A stretch of DNA of 64,000 nucleotides, taken from assembly GCA_963834725.1 (NCBI GenBank), contig CAWICN010000001.1, positions 1,116,001 through 1,180,000 on the forward strand. Reading direction: 5' to 3'. Below are positions 1-8,698 of this stretch, one piece after another (position 1 is the stretch's first letter; every line of letters begins with the position of its first letter). The translations under genes and the position numbers were made by a program. The DNA is from PALSA-693 sp963834725 (GTDB taxonomy: Bacteria > Actinomycetota > Acidimicrobiia > Acidimicrobiales > Palsa-688). The notes beneath the pieces were generated by a model. That model worked only from the letters and a program-made list of their open reading frames with translations. It ran no database searches and had not been told where the DNA came from.

Positions 1-380
1 GGTCTCCAACCGGGCCGCCGTCTGGCGGTAGCGGCACCCCAGGGTTGGCTAAGGCACCACAGGCTATCTGAGATCATCGGATAACACTACAAGCGCACTA
101 GAGAGGGAAAAAAACGTGCGCGGCTATGCAGAAGTTTTTTGACTTCCGGCCTCTTGCCTCGCCGTTATTAGACATGACGACTCCTACCCGCCGGTCCCTC
201 ATCCCTGTAGTCGGTGCTCGCCGCCGTTGGATCACCCAACCCGAAGCCGGTTCGCCAGATCGCCCGCAGAAGTCGCTGCTGCTGCGGCCCTGTCCGAGGA
301 CTCGCTGCTTCTGCAGCCGAGCAAGGGCGAGGGATCGCCAACGCACCGCGAAGTGACTCGAGGACAGGGGACATAGCGGC
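1..380. other. Left-edge noncoding region of the integrated element
   Basis: I see no convincing gene here. An open frame from base 1 ends at a TAA near base 82 and could be the tail of a gene cut by the window edge, but its translation matches nothing I recognise. Bases 126-356 carry short overlapping open frames on both strands without a ribosome-binding site. In actinobacterial integrative elements this position, just upstream of xis-int, often follows a replication-initiator gene. That context is known from the family and is not shown by the sequence here. Confidence 0.4.
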
Positions 381-608
381 ATGACCGCAGAAGTCCAAGT
401 GTTTCCGCATTCGATTCCCTGGCCAGAGGACCAGCCGACCATGCAACTATGGCCCGAGGTCGGCCAGATTCTCGGTCTGGGTCGTGCGGCCACCTATGAC
501 GCGGCTCGCCGAGGCGACATCCCCACGATCCGTTTCGGCCGGCGAATCATCGTCCCCACTGCCGCACTGCGGCGAATGCTCGGACTCGAAGCCGACCACC
601 TAGTCTGA
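381..608 (+). CDS. Excisionase-like helix-turn-helix protein (Xis)
   Basis: This 75-residue protein has one winged HTH of the MerR/excisionase type. A segment beginning around residue 20 reads LWPEVGQILGLGRAATYDAA, followed by RRGDIPTIRFGRRIIVP, the usual pattern of DNA-binding helix, turn and basic strand in small excisionases of actinobacterial elements. Its stop codon (606-608) is immediately followed by the integrase reading frame, the classic xis-int order. It probably binds the attachment-site arms and steers the integrase toward excision. It could also act as a small element regulator. Confidence 0.75.
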   Translation: MTAEVQVFPHSIPWPEDQPTMQLWPEVGQILGLGRAATYDAARRGDIPTIRFGRRIIVPTAALRRMLGLEADHLV

Positions 609-614
609 GTGTCG

Positions 615-1869
615 ATGACCCGGAACGCCACCGGCGCGCCACACAGGGATCCCAACGGCACGTGGGTTCGTGATCGAGCTCGGGCACGGACCGGACGGGC
701 GACGGCGGCGGACACGGCGCCGAGGATTTGCTACGAAGAAGGCCACCCAAGAGGAGATGGATCGCCTGCGCAACTCGGTCACCACATCCAGCTATGTCGC
801 CCCGCAACGCCAGACCCTCTCCGAGTTCCTCGCCGTCGACTGGTTGCCGGCGGTTCGCCACCAGCTGGCGCGATCAACCTCGGAATCCTACGACCGGAAC
901 ATCTGTAATCACGTCATCCCAGTTCTTGGTGGGCTCCAACTCCGTCAGATCGATGGTGCAGTTCTCAACCGCTTCTACGCAACGCTCCTGGAATCGGGCC
1001 GAAAGCGGGGCCAACAGTCACCCGGCCTTAAAGCGCGCACCGTCCGCTATATCCACACCATCGTCCACGCCGCTCTCGACGACGCGGTGCGCTGGCGGCG
1101 GCTCGTGGCCAACCCGGCCGACCAGGCGACACCGCCGTCCGCTTCTGCGGCCAAGTCGCCTGAGATGCGGGTCTGGACTGGCGCCGAAGTCCGCCGGTTT
1201 TTGCAGCTCTGCGAAGGCGATCGCTACTACTTTCCATTCGCTCTCCTGGTTCTCACCGGATGCCGGCGCGGCGAGGTCCTCGGACTGCGCTGGGCGGATA
1301 TCGACTGGGAACGGAACGACCGCCGAGCCGGCCGAGTCGTGACGCTCGCCGCGATCCGCCAGACGGTCATCCCGCTCACCAAGGCGTCTGGCAGGGGCCG
1401 TGAGGGTCGCATCGCCACGCGCACCAAGTCCGACAAGCCACGGGTGATCGAGCTCGACTCGGCCACAGTGGCGATGCTCCGCAAATGGCGTGAGCAGCAG
1501 GCTGAGGAAAGAGCGCTCATTGGCGCCGGCTACCACGACAACGACCTCATCTTCTGTCGGCCGGATGGGCGGCCATACCATCCGGAGGCATTCTCGAAGA
1601 CTTTCGACAGGCGACTACGCCAACGCAGGTTCGCGCAGCTTCCCACAATCCGGCTACATGATTTACGCCACACGTGGGCAACCCTGGCGCTCATCGCCGG
1701 CGTGGACGTGACGATCGTCTCCAGGCAGCTGGGCCACTCTTCGCCGGCGATTACGCAGTCCATCTATCAGCACGTCGTGCGCGGCTTGCAGTCGGATGCC
1801 GCCGAGCGCGTCGCCGCACTGATATTCGGCGAGGACGAGCCCTCACCTCCCGGTCCGGGTGGGACCTGA
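615..1869 (+). CDS. int: Tyrosine recombinase / phage-type integrase (one frame break)
   Basis: The catalytic domain of a tyrosine integrase is clear. The first Arg lies in TGCRRGEVLGLRWADIDW, the H-x-x-R pair in RLHDLRHTWATLAL, a third His in QLGHSSPAITQ, and the nucleophile Tyr in SIYQHV. An N-terminal core-binding domain (about 60-150) precedes it. The usual arm-binding start is split between frames: the codons from ATG 615 encode a stretch ending GTWV, and the frame from 670 continues VIELGHGPDGRRR. Removing one base near 669 restores GTWVVIELG, so I take the gene to start at 615 (or GTG 609) with a one-base insertion. Without that change the protein would start at GTG 670 and lack part of the arm-binding domain. 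The gene lies beside a tRNA, consistent with site-specific integration. Confidence 0.85.
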
Positions 1870-2145
1870 TCCAAAGATGAGCGATGCGACGAGGTTGGCC
1901 GCTTTCGCTTGATCCCCACGCTCAACCTTCCGATTGAGGAACGCGAAAACTGTCGTCCCATCAGAGGACACCATCGTCCGCACCGACTGGCCGAGCAGCC
2001 GTCCGGCCCTCCGTGCGCCCTTACGCCAGCGCTCTACGTTGTCGATCTCATCGACCGGGACGACCACCGACCCCCGCGCCAACCGGGGAAGTAGATCACG
2101 AGCAATCCGCTCGACCATCCTGTCTTCCAGCCGGATCATGCTCAT
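1843..2145 (-). CDS. Hypothetical protein of the integrated element
   Basis: I do not recognise this 100-residue protein. It is rich in charged residues and has no membrane segment or cysteine. A good ribosome-binding site (AAAGGGATCGG) precedes the ATG at 2145, which supports it as a real gene. It overlaps the end of the integrase gene by 27 bp, tail to tail. It lies between integrase and tRNA, so it should be cargo or a control gene of the element. No function can be assigned. Confidence 0.55.
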   Translation of the reverse strand: MSMIRLEDRMVERIARDLLPRLARGSVVVPVDEIDNVERWRKGARRAGRLLGQSVRTMVSSDGTTVFAFLNRKVERGDQAKAANLVASLIFGSGPTRTGR

Positions 2146-2256
2146 CCGATCCCTTTCTCAGCCAAAGGCACCACTCGGGCACCAAGGGCGGCACTTCATG
2201 TCAACTCCGTCATGACAATCAGGCCCTTGACCTGCGGTTTTAACTCACAGAGCTTG
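2146..2256. other. Probable attachment-site side of the integrated element
   Basis: This short noncoding stretch joins the element genes to the 3' end of the tRNA-Gln gene. Integrases of this type usually recombine within the 3' half of a tRNA, so the crossover (att core) is expected at or just inside 2257-2275. The second copy of the core should lie beyond the left edge of the window. I could not see a duplicated tRNA 3' end inside the window. Confidence 0.4.
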
Positions 2257-2328
2257 CTCGGGGGGGAGGACTCGAACCCCCAATGGCAGGGCCAGAACCT
2301 GCAGTGTTGCCGATTACACCACCCCCGA
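2257..2328 (-). tRNA. tRNA-Gln (anticodon CUG)
   Basis: Read on the minus strand the gene folds as a standard cloverleaf. The acceptor arm TCGGGGG pairs with CCCCCGA, the D arm contains GGTGTAATCGGCAACAC, the anticodon stem GCAGG/CCTGC closes the loop TTCTGGC, and the T arm is GGGGG-TTCGAGT-CCTCC. The loop gives anticodon CTG, which reads CAG (glutamine). The discriminator is G and CCA is not encoded. It lies 58 bp from the end of gltX, and its 3' end faces the integrase, making it the likely integration target. Confidence 0.93.
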
Positions 2329-2386
2329 AGGGCGTCGCAGAATAGTAGTCGCCGCCCAGCAGGCACGGCCGCCGCGGCGGGGGAGG

Positions 2387-3777
2387 TCAGGCGTCCGGCG
2401 CCAGTCTTCGCCGGGCGTCGGCCAGGCGAGCCAGCGTCGCATCCTGGCCCAGGACCGCGAGGGACTCCCACAGGGGCAGGCCGACGGCGCGCCCCATCAC
2501 GCGCGAGCCGGATGGGCGCCTGCGCGTCCCGGGGTTTGGGCAGGCCGGCGTCCTCGCCTGCGGCGACGGTAGCGTCGCGAACAGCCGTGGCCGTCCACTC
2601 TTCGAGGGCCGAGTAGCGGCTGGTCGCGGCCTCCAGCACCGCCCCGAAGGCGGGGTACTTGCGGACACCACGGTCCCAGTCGCCGGCGTCGATGGTGACG
2701 CCCGGAAGGTAGAGGAAGTCGGTCAGGGCGTAGACGTCCGCCAGCGTGCGGGCCCGGTCCTGGACTTGCGGAGCCAGGGGCTCCCACCGGTCGCGCAGCC
2801 ACTCCTGAGACCGCTGGACCAGCTCCTCCACCGGCAGCGCCCTGAGGTACTCGGCGTTGACGGCCTGCAGCTTGCGCTCGTCGAACACTGCGCCGGCGCT
2901 CTTGACGTCCTCGAGGCGGAACTCGGCCACCAGCTCGTCGAGGGTCAGGATTTCCCGGTTGTCGCCAGGGGACCACCCCAGAAGGGCCAGGTAGTTGCGC
3001 ATGGCCTCCGGCAGGTAGCCCTCGTCCCGGTAGTCCTCGACGGCCACCTTGTCCCGGCGTTTGGACAGCTTCTTGCGGGCGTCGTTGTAGAGCAGCGGCA
3101 GGTGGGCGAACGTGGGAAGGGGGCCGTAGCCCAGCGCCTCCCACAGCAGCACGTACTTGGTGGTATTGGTGACGTGGTCCTCGCCGCGAATGACATGGGT
3201 GATCCGCATGTCGGCATCGTCGACGACGTTGGCCAGGATAAAGAGGGGGTCGCCGTTGGATTTGCGCACCCCGAAGTCCTCGATCTCGGCGTTGTCAACC
3301 GTAATCGTGCCGCGGATGACGTCGTCAAAGGTGGTGTGGCCGATATCGGGGGTCTGGAACCGCAAAAGACGGCCGGGGAGCGGCTCCAGCTTCCCGATCC
3401 CGGCAGTACCCGTCATACGAGGACGTTTGCTCTCCCCGGGCCCGGGCCCGCTGCATGACCGCCTCGGGCGGGCAGTCGCAGGCATAGGCGTCTCCCGAGG
3501 CGATCAGGTGCTGGATGGCATCCGCGTAGAGCGGCCCGCGCTGGGACTGGAAATAGGGTCCTTCGTCCCAGTCCAGGCCGAGCCATCGCATGGCCCGCAG
3601 GATGCCGTCGATGTGCTCGGCCCGGTTGCGGGCGGTGTCGGTGTCCTCGATGCGGAGGATGAACGTCCCGCCCTGCTGGCGGGCGTAGAGCCAGTTGAAC
3701 AGCGCCGTGCGGGCCGTTCCGACGTGGAAGTAGCCCGTGGGGGACGGAGCTATCCGGACGCGGGCGCCGCCAGCCAC
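2387..3777 (-). CDS. gltX: Glutamyl-tRNA synthetase (two frame breaks)
   Basis: This is a class I aminoacyl-tRNA synthetase that charges tRNA with glutamate. The N-terminal frame begins RVRIAPSPTGYFHVGTA, containing the HIGH-type signature, and the middle frame contains KKLSKRRD, the KMSKS-type signature. The anticodon-binding C-terminus ends in a third frame (GRAVGLPLWESLAVLGQD). The frame changes near 3393 (a GGG run) and near 2500, and each is repaired by removing one base, so an intact gene of about 463 codons is likely. The product may also charge tRNA-Gln if the organism uses the GatCAB route, but no gat gene is in the window to test that. It is followed by tRNA-Gln. Confidence 0.9.
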
Positions 3778-3789
3778 CGGCTGCGGCCG

Positions 3790-4719
3790 TCAGCTGGCGA
3801 GAAGGTCGTGGGCGTCGCCGCCGGCGAGCTGGCGCCGGAGCTTGCCGAGGGCATCCCGCTCGATGCGCCGTACCCGCTCAGCGGTGAGCTGCAGCGCCTG
3901 GCCGACCTCGCCCTGGGTGCGCGGCTCGCCCCGGTCGAGCCCGTAGCGCAGCTCGAGCACCTGGCGCTCCTCGTCGGAGAGACGGCCGAGGAAGCGGGCC
4001 ACCTCGTCGGGCAGCATGCTGCTCGCCACCATATCGAAGGGGGTCTCTGCGCTGCGGTTGACCACCAGGTCGCCGAGGCTGGTGTCGCCGTCCTCGCCCA
4101 CGGCCACATCGAGGCTCATGGGATCAGTGTCGTAGCGGAACAGCTCCGCGACCGCTGCCTCGGTGGTCCCCAGCGCCTCGGCCAGCTCGGCCAGGGTGGG
4201 CGGCCGCCCGAGACGGACTTCCATCTCGGACTGCAACCGGCGAGCCCGCCGGATCTCGTCGCCGACGTGGGCAGGGACCCGGACGGTGTGGGCGGTGTTC
4301 TCTACGGCCCGGCCGATCGACTGCCGGATCCACCAGGTGGCGTAGGTGGAGAACTTGAAGCCCTTGCGCCAGTCGAACTTCTCCACCGCGTGGATCAAGC
4401 CCAGGTTGCCCTCCTGGATGAGGTCACCGAGGGGCAATCCGGACCATTGGTACTTCCGGGCCACGGACACCACGAGGCGCAGGTTGGCGTTGATGAACAC
4501 GCTGGTGGCCTCGGCGGCGGCTGCTACCCGCTTCTGGAGCTCACGACGCTGCTTGGCCGTCAGCCGCTCCCCGCGGTCGAGGGTTGCCTGGGCCACCTGA
4601 CCTTCCTGGATGATCTGTCCAAGCCGCATCTCGTCGGCCTTGGTGAGCAGCGGAAAGCTGCCGGCCTCGTCCAGGTAGAGGCCCAGTAGATCGGGAGCGT
4701 GGGAGAGCGTCTGCTTCAT
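3790..4719 (-). CDS. RNA polymerase sigma factor, sigma-70 family group 2
   Basis: This is a promoter-recognition subunit of RNA polymerase. From the chosen ATG (4719) the 309-residue protein shows region 1.2 (LLGLYLDEAGSFPLLTKADE), region 2 with the core-binding and -10 recognition helices (RKYQWSGLPLGDLIQEGN, then KGFKFSTYATWWIRQSI), region 3, and region 4 with the -35 HTH (PRTQGEVGQALQLTAERVRR). It lacks the long N-terminal region of the main RpoD, so it is best called a primary-like (group 2, SigB/HrdB-like) sigma. The frame stays open upstream, and a start at 4752 is possible. The gene lies 12 bp upstream of gltX in the same direction. Confidence 0.85.
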   Translation of the reverse strand: MKQTLSHAPDLLGLYLDEAGSFPLLTKADEMRLGQIIQEGQVAQATLDRGERLTAKQRRELQKRVAAAAEATSVFINANLRLVVSVARKYQWSGLPLGDLIQEGNLGLIHAVEKFDWRKGFKFSTYATWWIRQSIGRAVENTAHTVRVPAHVGDEIRRARRLQSEMEVRLGRPPTLAELAEALGTTEAAVAELFRYDTDPMSLDVAVGEDGDTSLGDLVVNRSAETPFDMVASSMLPDEVARFLGRLSDEERQVLELRYGLDRGEPRTQGEVGQALQLTAERVRRIERDALGKLRRQLAGGDAHDLLAS

Positions 4720-4797
4720 TGCATAGTGAAATAACCCGGTAAGGTGCGGCATTATGCCAGGAACGCCGAGGTTGCGTCTGTGACAATCGACACAGGT

Positions 4798-4855
4798 GCG
4801 GGTAGGAGACGGGCATGGATGACAGCGCGGGTAGGAGACCTGCATGAATGATGCA
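4798..4855 (+). repeat. Duplicated ribosome-binding-site/start-codon unit (29 bp x2)
   Basis: Two 29-bp imperfect copies start at 4798 and 4827. Both read GCGGGTAGGAGAC, then four bases and an ATG. The second copy supplies the ribosome-binding site and start of the DUF2630 gene. The first ATG opens only a short frame. This looks like a small tandem duplication of a translation-initiation region. Confidence 0.7.
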
Positions 4856-5086
4856 GAAATCGTCCAGGAGATCGACAAACTCGTCGCCGAGGAGCACCGT
4901 CTCGAGCGCGACCACGGGGAGCGGGAGCTGTCGGACGACGAGCGCCAGCGGCTGAATCGGATCGAAGTCCAGCTGGATCAGTGCTGGGACCTCCTGCGCC
5001 AGCGACGGGCCCGGCGCCAAGCTGGACAGGATCCCTCGGAGGCCCAGGTGCGCTCCGGCGAGGTGGTGGAGCACTACCAGCAATGA
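4844..5086 (+). CDS. DUF2630 family protein
   Basis: This 80-residue, highly charged helical protein has the form of the actinobacterial DUF2630 family: a helix MNDAEIVQEIDKLVAEEHRL, then a segment rich in Glu/Arg with a conserved DQCWDLLRQRRARR. No biochemical role is known to me for this family. The start is set by GTAGGAGACCTGC just before the ATG. Its stop codon overlaps the start of the micro-ORF at 5083 (ATGA), so translation of the two should be coupled. Confidence 0.85.
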   Translation: MNDAEIVQEIDKLVAEEHRLERDHGERELSDDERQRLNRIEVQLDQCWDLLRQRRARRQAGQDPSEAQVRSGEVVEHYQQ

Positions 5087-5151
5087 GCGACCTGTGGGAG
5101 AGAATCAGGATCGCGGGTTGCGGCACCGTCCCCAGGATGGTGCCGCAATGA
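5083..5151 (+). CDS. Micro-ORF, 22-residue peptide with AGCGTVPRMV core (copy 1)
   Basis: The ATG at 5083 overlaps the DUF2630 stop (ATGA) and the TGA at 5149-5151 overlaps the aldehyde dehydrogenase ATG at 5148 (ATGA). The peptide begins MSDLWERIRI and ends AGCGTVPRMV-PQ. A second micro-ORF of exactly the same length, with MSDL, ER and AGCGTVPRMV conserved, lies at 59922-59990 before a mycofactocin-type SDR. Between the copies, five codons differ silently (for example CTG/CTC, AGA/CGA, GGT/GGC), which points to selection on the peptide. It has one Cys and a basic/hydrophobic tail. I do not recognise the family. It may be a leader peptide that sets dehydrogenase translation, or a functional small protein. 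Confidence 0.7.
   Translation: MSDLWERIRIAGCGTVPRMVPQ
5118..5148 (+). promoter_or_regulatory. Hairpin enclosing the aldehyde dehydrogenase ribosome-binding site
   Basis: TTGCGGCACC (5118-5127) pairs perfectly with GGTGCCGCAA (5139-5148) around an 11-base loop, GTCCCCAGGAT, that holds the only Shine-Dalgarno-like AGGA. The 3' arm ends on the first base of the dehydrogenase ATG. The structure lies inside the micro-ORF, so ribosomes reading the peptide must open it. The same structure recurs at 59957-59987. Coupled translation is an inference from this arrangement. Confidence 0.65.
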
Positions 5152-6632
5152 CCGGGCTCACCGAGAAGCAGGTCGCCGAAGAGCGCCGGGTACTGCACTC
5201 TGTACCCAGCGAGCTTCTGATCGACGGGGAGTGGCGCGGAGCGGCCAGCGGGCGGACTCTGGCAGTTGAGGACCCTGCAACCGGCGAGACCCTCGTGGAG
5301 GTGGCTGACGGCGACGACACCGACGCCCTGGCGGCGCTCGACGCCGCCGATCGGGCCCAGGTGGGTTGGGCGGCGACCCCGCCCCGCGAGCGCGGCGAGA
5401 TACTGCGCCGGGCCTTCGAAGCGCTCACCGCCAACGCCGGCGACCTGGCGCTGCTGATGACGCTGGAGATGGGTAAACCGCTGGCGGAGTCGCGGGCCGA
5501 GATCGCCTACGCGGCCGAGTTCTTCCGGTGGTACTCGGAGGAGGCGGTGCGCATCAGCGGCGACTACCGCGTCGCACCAGCCGGTGGCAGCCGTCTCATC
5601 GTGATGCGCCAACCTGTCGGCCCCGCCCTGTTCATCACGCCGTGGAACTTCCCGATGGCGATGGGGACCCGCAAGATCGGCCCGGCCATCGCCGCAGGCT
5701 GCACCATGGTCCTGAAACCGGCCGCGCTCACTCCCCTCTCGTCGCTGGCCCTGGCGCAGATCCTGATCGATGCGGGCCTGCCGCCGGGGGTCCTCAATGT
5801 GGTCACCACGTCGACGTCTGGCGCCACCACCGCACCGCTCATCTCGGATCCACGGCTGCGGAAGCTGTCGTTTACCGGGTCCACGGAGGTCGGCAAACGG
5901 TTGATCGCGGCGTCGGCCGATCAGGTGCTGCGGGTGTCGATGGAGCTGGGCGGCAACGCCCCCTTCGTGGTGTTCGCCGATGCCGACCTCGACGCGGCGG
6001 TGGAGGGCGCCCTGCTGGCCAAGATGCGCAACGGTGGCGAGGCCTGCACCTCAGCCAACCGGTTTCACGTGGAGCGCAGGGTGGCCGAGGAGTTTTCGGC
6101 CCTGATGGCGGAGCGGATGAGCTCGCTCAAGATGGGCCGGGGCACCGACGAGGGCGTAGCCGTGGGACCGCTTATCGACGAGGACCAGCGCGGCAAGGTG
6201 CGTCAACTGGTTGACGATGCAGTGGCGAAGGGCGCCCGGGTCCTCTGCGGCGGGGCTGCGCCGAGCGGGCCGGGCTACTTCTTCCAACCGACCGTCCTTT
6301 CACCGGTTCCCGGTGATGCCGACCTGCTGCATGAGGAGATCTTCGGACCGGTCGCCCCGATCGTGACCTTCGAGACCGAAGAGGAGGCCGTGGCCGCCGC
6401 GAACGGCACCGAGTACGGCCTGGTCGCCTACGTCTACACCTCGGATCTGGGCCGGGCCGTACGGGTGGCCGAGGGCATCAAGGCCGGGATGGTCGGTCTC
6501 AACCAGGGGATGGTATCGAACCCGGCCGCCCCCTTCGGCGGGGTGAAGCAGTCGGGGTTCGGGCGGGAAGGCGGCCGGGAGGGGATCGAGGAGTACCTGG
6601 ACGTCAAATACGTAGCCCTCAGGACGCCGTAG
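5148..6632 (+). CDS. NAD(P)-dependent aldehyde dehydrogenase, succinate-semialdehyde type
   Basis: This 494-residue ALDH-superfamily enzyme oxidises an aldehyde to the acid. Visible signatures are FITPWNFPMAMGTRKIGPA (substrate channel and cofactor strand), FTGSTEVGKRL (Rossmann loop), MELGGNAPF (general-base Glu) and GGEACTSANRF with the catalytic Cys near residue 290. The overall pattern resembles GabD-type succinate-semialdehyde dehydrogenases, but the true substrate is uncertain. The start at 5148 is chosen because it overlaps the micro-ORF stop. A start at 5094 would read through the hairpin in another frame. The homologous micro-ORF before a mycofactocin SDR suggests a shared role in alcohol or aldehyde oxidation, which is inference. 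Confidence 0.9.
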   Translation: MTGLTEKQVAEERRVLHSVPSELLIDGEWRGAASGRTLAVEDPATGETLVEVADGDDTDALAALDAADRAQVGWAATPPRERGEILRRAFEALTANAGDLALLMTLEMGKPLAESRAEIAYAAEFFRWYSEEAVRISGDYRVAPAGGSRLIVMRQPVGPALFITPWNFPMAMGTRKIGPAIAAGCTMVLKPAALTPLSSLALAQILIDAGLPPGVLNVVTTSTSGATTAPLISDPRLRKLSFTGSTEVGKRLIAASADQVLRVSMELGGNAPFVVFADADLDAAVEGALLAKMRNGGEACTSANRFHVERRVAEEFSALMAERMSSLKMGRGTDEGVAVGPLIDEDQRGKVRQLVDDAVAKGARVLCGGAAPSGPGYFFQPTVLSPVPGDADLLHEEIFGPVAPIVTFETEEEAVAAANGTEYGLVAYVYTSDLGRAVRVAEGIKAGMVGLNQGMVSNPAAPFGGVKQSGFGREGGREGIEEYLDVKYVALRTP

Positions 6633-6819
6633 CCCGGAGCCGGCCAGCCAACGGTCGCCTTCCGGCCGCCCCGAAGCTAATCGCCGCGCCCGGGATATTG
6701 AGCCGGACTCGGCAGGCCCGGCGCCGCATCTGCTGCCAGCTCGCTCACGGTGAGCGGGAGAGCGGGGTGGCTGCCCGCCCTCCGGGCGCCGTTGATCGCG
6801 GCCTTCAGCACGACCGGCT

Positions 6820-8064
6820 CTACCTTCGGTCGACCCATGCCGGGCGGTGGCGGGCCAGGGCGGCGTCCACCAGGTTGCCCCGGCGGTCAAGGGTGACGGA
6901 CTGGAGCCCGAGCCAGCCGCTCATGGTCTGGAGCTCGGCGGCGGCCAGCTCGGCGACCTGGCCGAGGTCGACCTGAGGCTCGGCGTAGGCGGCGGCAACG
7001 CGGAGGGCAGAGGCCTTGCGGTCGGCTTTGAGGTCGAAACGGGCGACCAGGCGGTCACCGACCAGCAGAGGGAGAACGTAGTAGCCGAAGCGACGTTGCG
7101 GCTCGGGAACATAAACCTCGATTCGGTAATCGAAGCCAAACAACCGGCGGGTCCGACGGCGGTCCCAGATCAACGAGTCGAAGGGCGAAAGCAGGGTGGC
7201 GTGAGTCCGGGCCGGTTTGGCGGGGCTGGCCCTGGCATCGAGATACGCGGGCTCCCGCCATCCTTCCACGTGGACCGGCGTGAGCAGGCCGCCTTCGACC
7301 AGCTCTGCGACCCGGGCCCGACCCACGGCCGGCTCGAGCAGGTGGTAGGCGGCCAGGTCAGCGGCGGTGGCGACACCCAGGGCCTGCGCCGCCGATCGCA
7401 CCAGCACGCGCTGGGCCTCCTGCGTGCCCGGGGTCGGCAATGAGAGGACCGACGCCGGGATGACCCGTTCGACCAGGTCGTAGACCCGTTCGAAGCTCGA
7501 CGTCCGCCATGCGCCCAGCTCCCCGCGGGAGAACAGGAACTCGAGGGCCCGGCGCCCGTCACTGCGCCGTTCCCACCACTGCCCGCTACGCCGTCTCGGG
7601 TCGCGGAGGCGGGATGCCGTGAGCGGTCCTCGTTCGGCAACCTCACGCCGGACTGCGTCGATATAGTCCGCGTTCGCCTGGTAGTAGGCCTGCCAGCGAG
7701 CGGCGCGCCGCACATCACTCTTGTGAGCGCCCAGGCCGGCTGCCTGCCAGCGGAACAGCGGCTGGTAAGGGAGCGGCAGCAGGGCGGCCCGGTAACCGGC
7801 GCATTCGAACAGCTCGCCGCCGGGGCCGGCCATCCCGTGCAGCAACGCCTGGGGGTAGGAACCGACCCTGCTGAAGAGGACAAGGAACTGGGTTCGCGCC
7901 ACCACGCTGATGGCGTCGAGCTGCACGATGCCTACGGCGCCGATCGCCTGCCGGAGGTGACGGACGGAGATGGGGCCGGCGGGACGGGCGCGACCCAATC
8001 CCTGCGCTCTGACGGCTATCCGGCGCGCTTCAGTCGCCGAGAGCCCCGAGACCCCGTTCCTCAC
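6820..8064 (-). CDS. YcaQ-family winged-helix DNA glycosylase
   Basis: This 414-residue protein matches the crosslink-repair glycosylase family (formerly DUF1006, HTH_42). The N-terminal winged-helix region carries VGIVQLDAISVVARTQ, whose Q-x-D motif is the catalytic signature of YcaQ/AlkX-type enzymes. The C-terminus has LLSPFDSLIWDRRRTRRLFG and FGYYVLPLLVGDRLVAR, strongly conserved in the family. Family members unhook alkylated bases and interstrand crosslinks in DNA, and streptomycete relatives give self-resistance to genotoxic natural products. No biosynthetic cluster is nearby, so general repair is the simpler role. It is transcribed alone, downstream of the ferritin-like gene. Confidence 0.87.
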   Translation of the reverse strand: MRNGVSGLSATEARRIAVRAQGLGRARPAGPISVRHLRQAIGAVGIVQLDAISVVARTQFLVLFSRVGSYPQALLHGMAGPGGELFECAGYRAALLPLPYQPLFRWQAAGLGAHKSDVRRAARWQAYYQANADYIDAVRREVAERGPLTASRLRDPRRRSGQWWERRSDGRRALEFLFSRGELGAWRTSSFERVYDLVERVIPASVLSLPTPGTQEAQRVLVRSAAQALGVATAADLAAYHLLEPAVGRARVAELVEGGLLTPVHVEGWREPAYLDARASPAKPARTHATLLSPFDSLIWDRRRTRRLFGFDYRIEVYVPEPQRRFGYYVLPLLVGDRLVARFDLKADRKASALRVAAAYAEPQVDLGQVAELAAAELQTMSGWLGLQSVTLDRRGNLVDAALARHRPAWVDRR

Positions 8065-8086
8065 GGGGTCCGAAGCGTGTCAGCGG

Positions 8087-8698
8087 TCAGCTGGCGGCCA
8101 CCGCTTCGGCGCGGACGATCTTTCCGAGGTCGTCGACGGCCGCGCACAGCTGGTCGACCTTCGCTTCGATGGCCGTCAGTCGCTTGGCGGCTGCTTTGGT
8201 GGCCTTGGAGTCCTGCTTGGAGCCATTTGCAGCCGCCTCGACGTCCGCGGCCTCGCGCAGGCACTGGTAGCAAGCGCGGAGCAGGCGCCCGCTGTCCCGT
8301 TCTTCGGCGATGTAGCGGCCCAGCATCTCACCGGTCTGGATGTCGATCGAGTGGTCCTTGAAGAAATCGTCGAAGACATCGGGCTTGTCCGCCGCCTCGG
8401 CGTTCCGGCCGAAGCCCAGCGTCTCCATTTTCTCCAAATCAGAACGGTCCGACCGGACGATCGCGAGGTTCTTTTCCAGGTTTTCGTCCGGCCTTGGGAG
8501 CAACTCGAAGCCGAGCTCATTGATCCGCTTCGCGAATGTCATCCCGTGCTCGCCCTCACGAGCGGCCACGGTAAGCAGGACGCGGCGCACGTCTGGATCC
8601 TTGGTCACCGCAGCCCACTCGCTGAGATAGCAGTGGGCGTTTGTCTCGGCCAGGGATACGGCATTGAGAAGACCGAGGTAGCTGGGCTTGTCGGACAT
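8087..8698 (-). CDS. Ferritin-like domain protein
   Basis: The chosen ATG (8698) follows an ideal ribosome-binding site, GGGGAGGAACC. The 203-residue product is nearly all helix. Residues about 14-50 give ETNAHCYLSEW and EGEHGMTF, an E...ExxH pattern like one half of a ferritin/rubrerythrin diiron site. A later EERDSGRLLRACYQCL helix supplies further acidic residues but no clear second ExxH. A Lys/Ala-rich coiled C-terminus follows. It may bind iron or simply share the fold. It is upstream of the YcaQ gene with a 22-bp gap. Confidence 0.6.
   Translation of the reverse strand: MSDKPSYLGLLNAVSLAETNAHCYLSEWAAVTKDPDVRRVLLTVAAREGEHGMTFAKRINELGFELLPRPDENLEKNLAIVRSDRSDLEKMETLGFGRNAEAADKPDVFDDFFKDHSIDIQTGEMLGRYIAEERDSGRLLRACYQCLREAADVEAAANGSKQDSKATKAAAKRLTAIEAKVDQLCAAVDDLGKIVRAEAVAAS

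Noticed and set aside
5083..5151. Known riboswitch class as explanation of the conserved 5118-5148 / 59957-59987 element
   Set aside because: The conservation is at codon level over the full 69 nt with silent changes, and the core matches no riboswitch consensus I know. A peptide plus hairpin explains it better.
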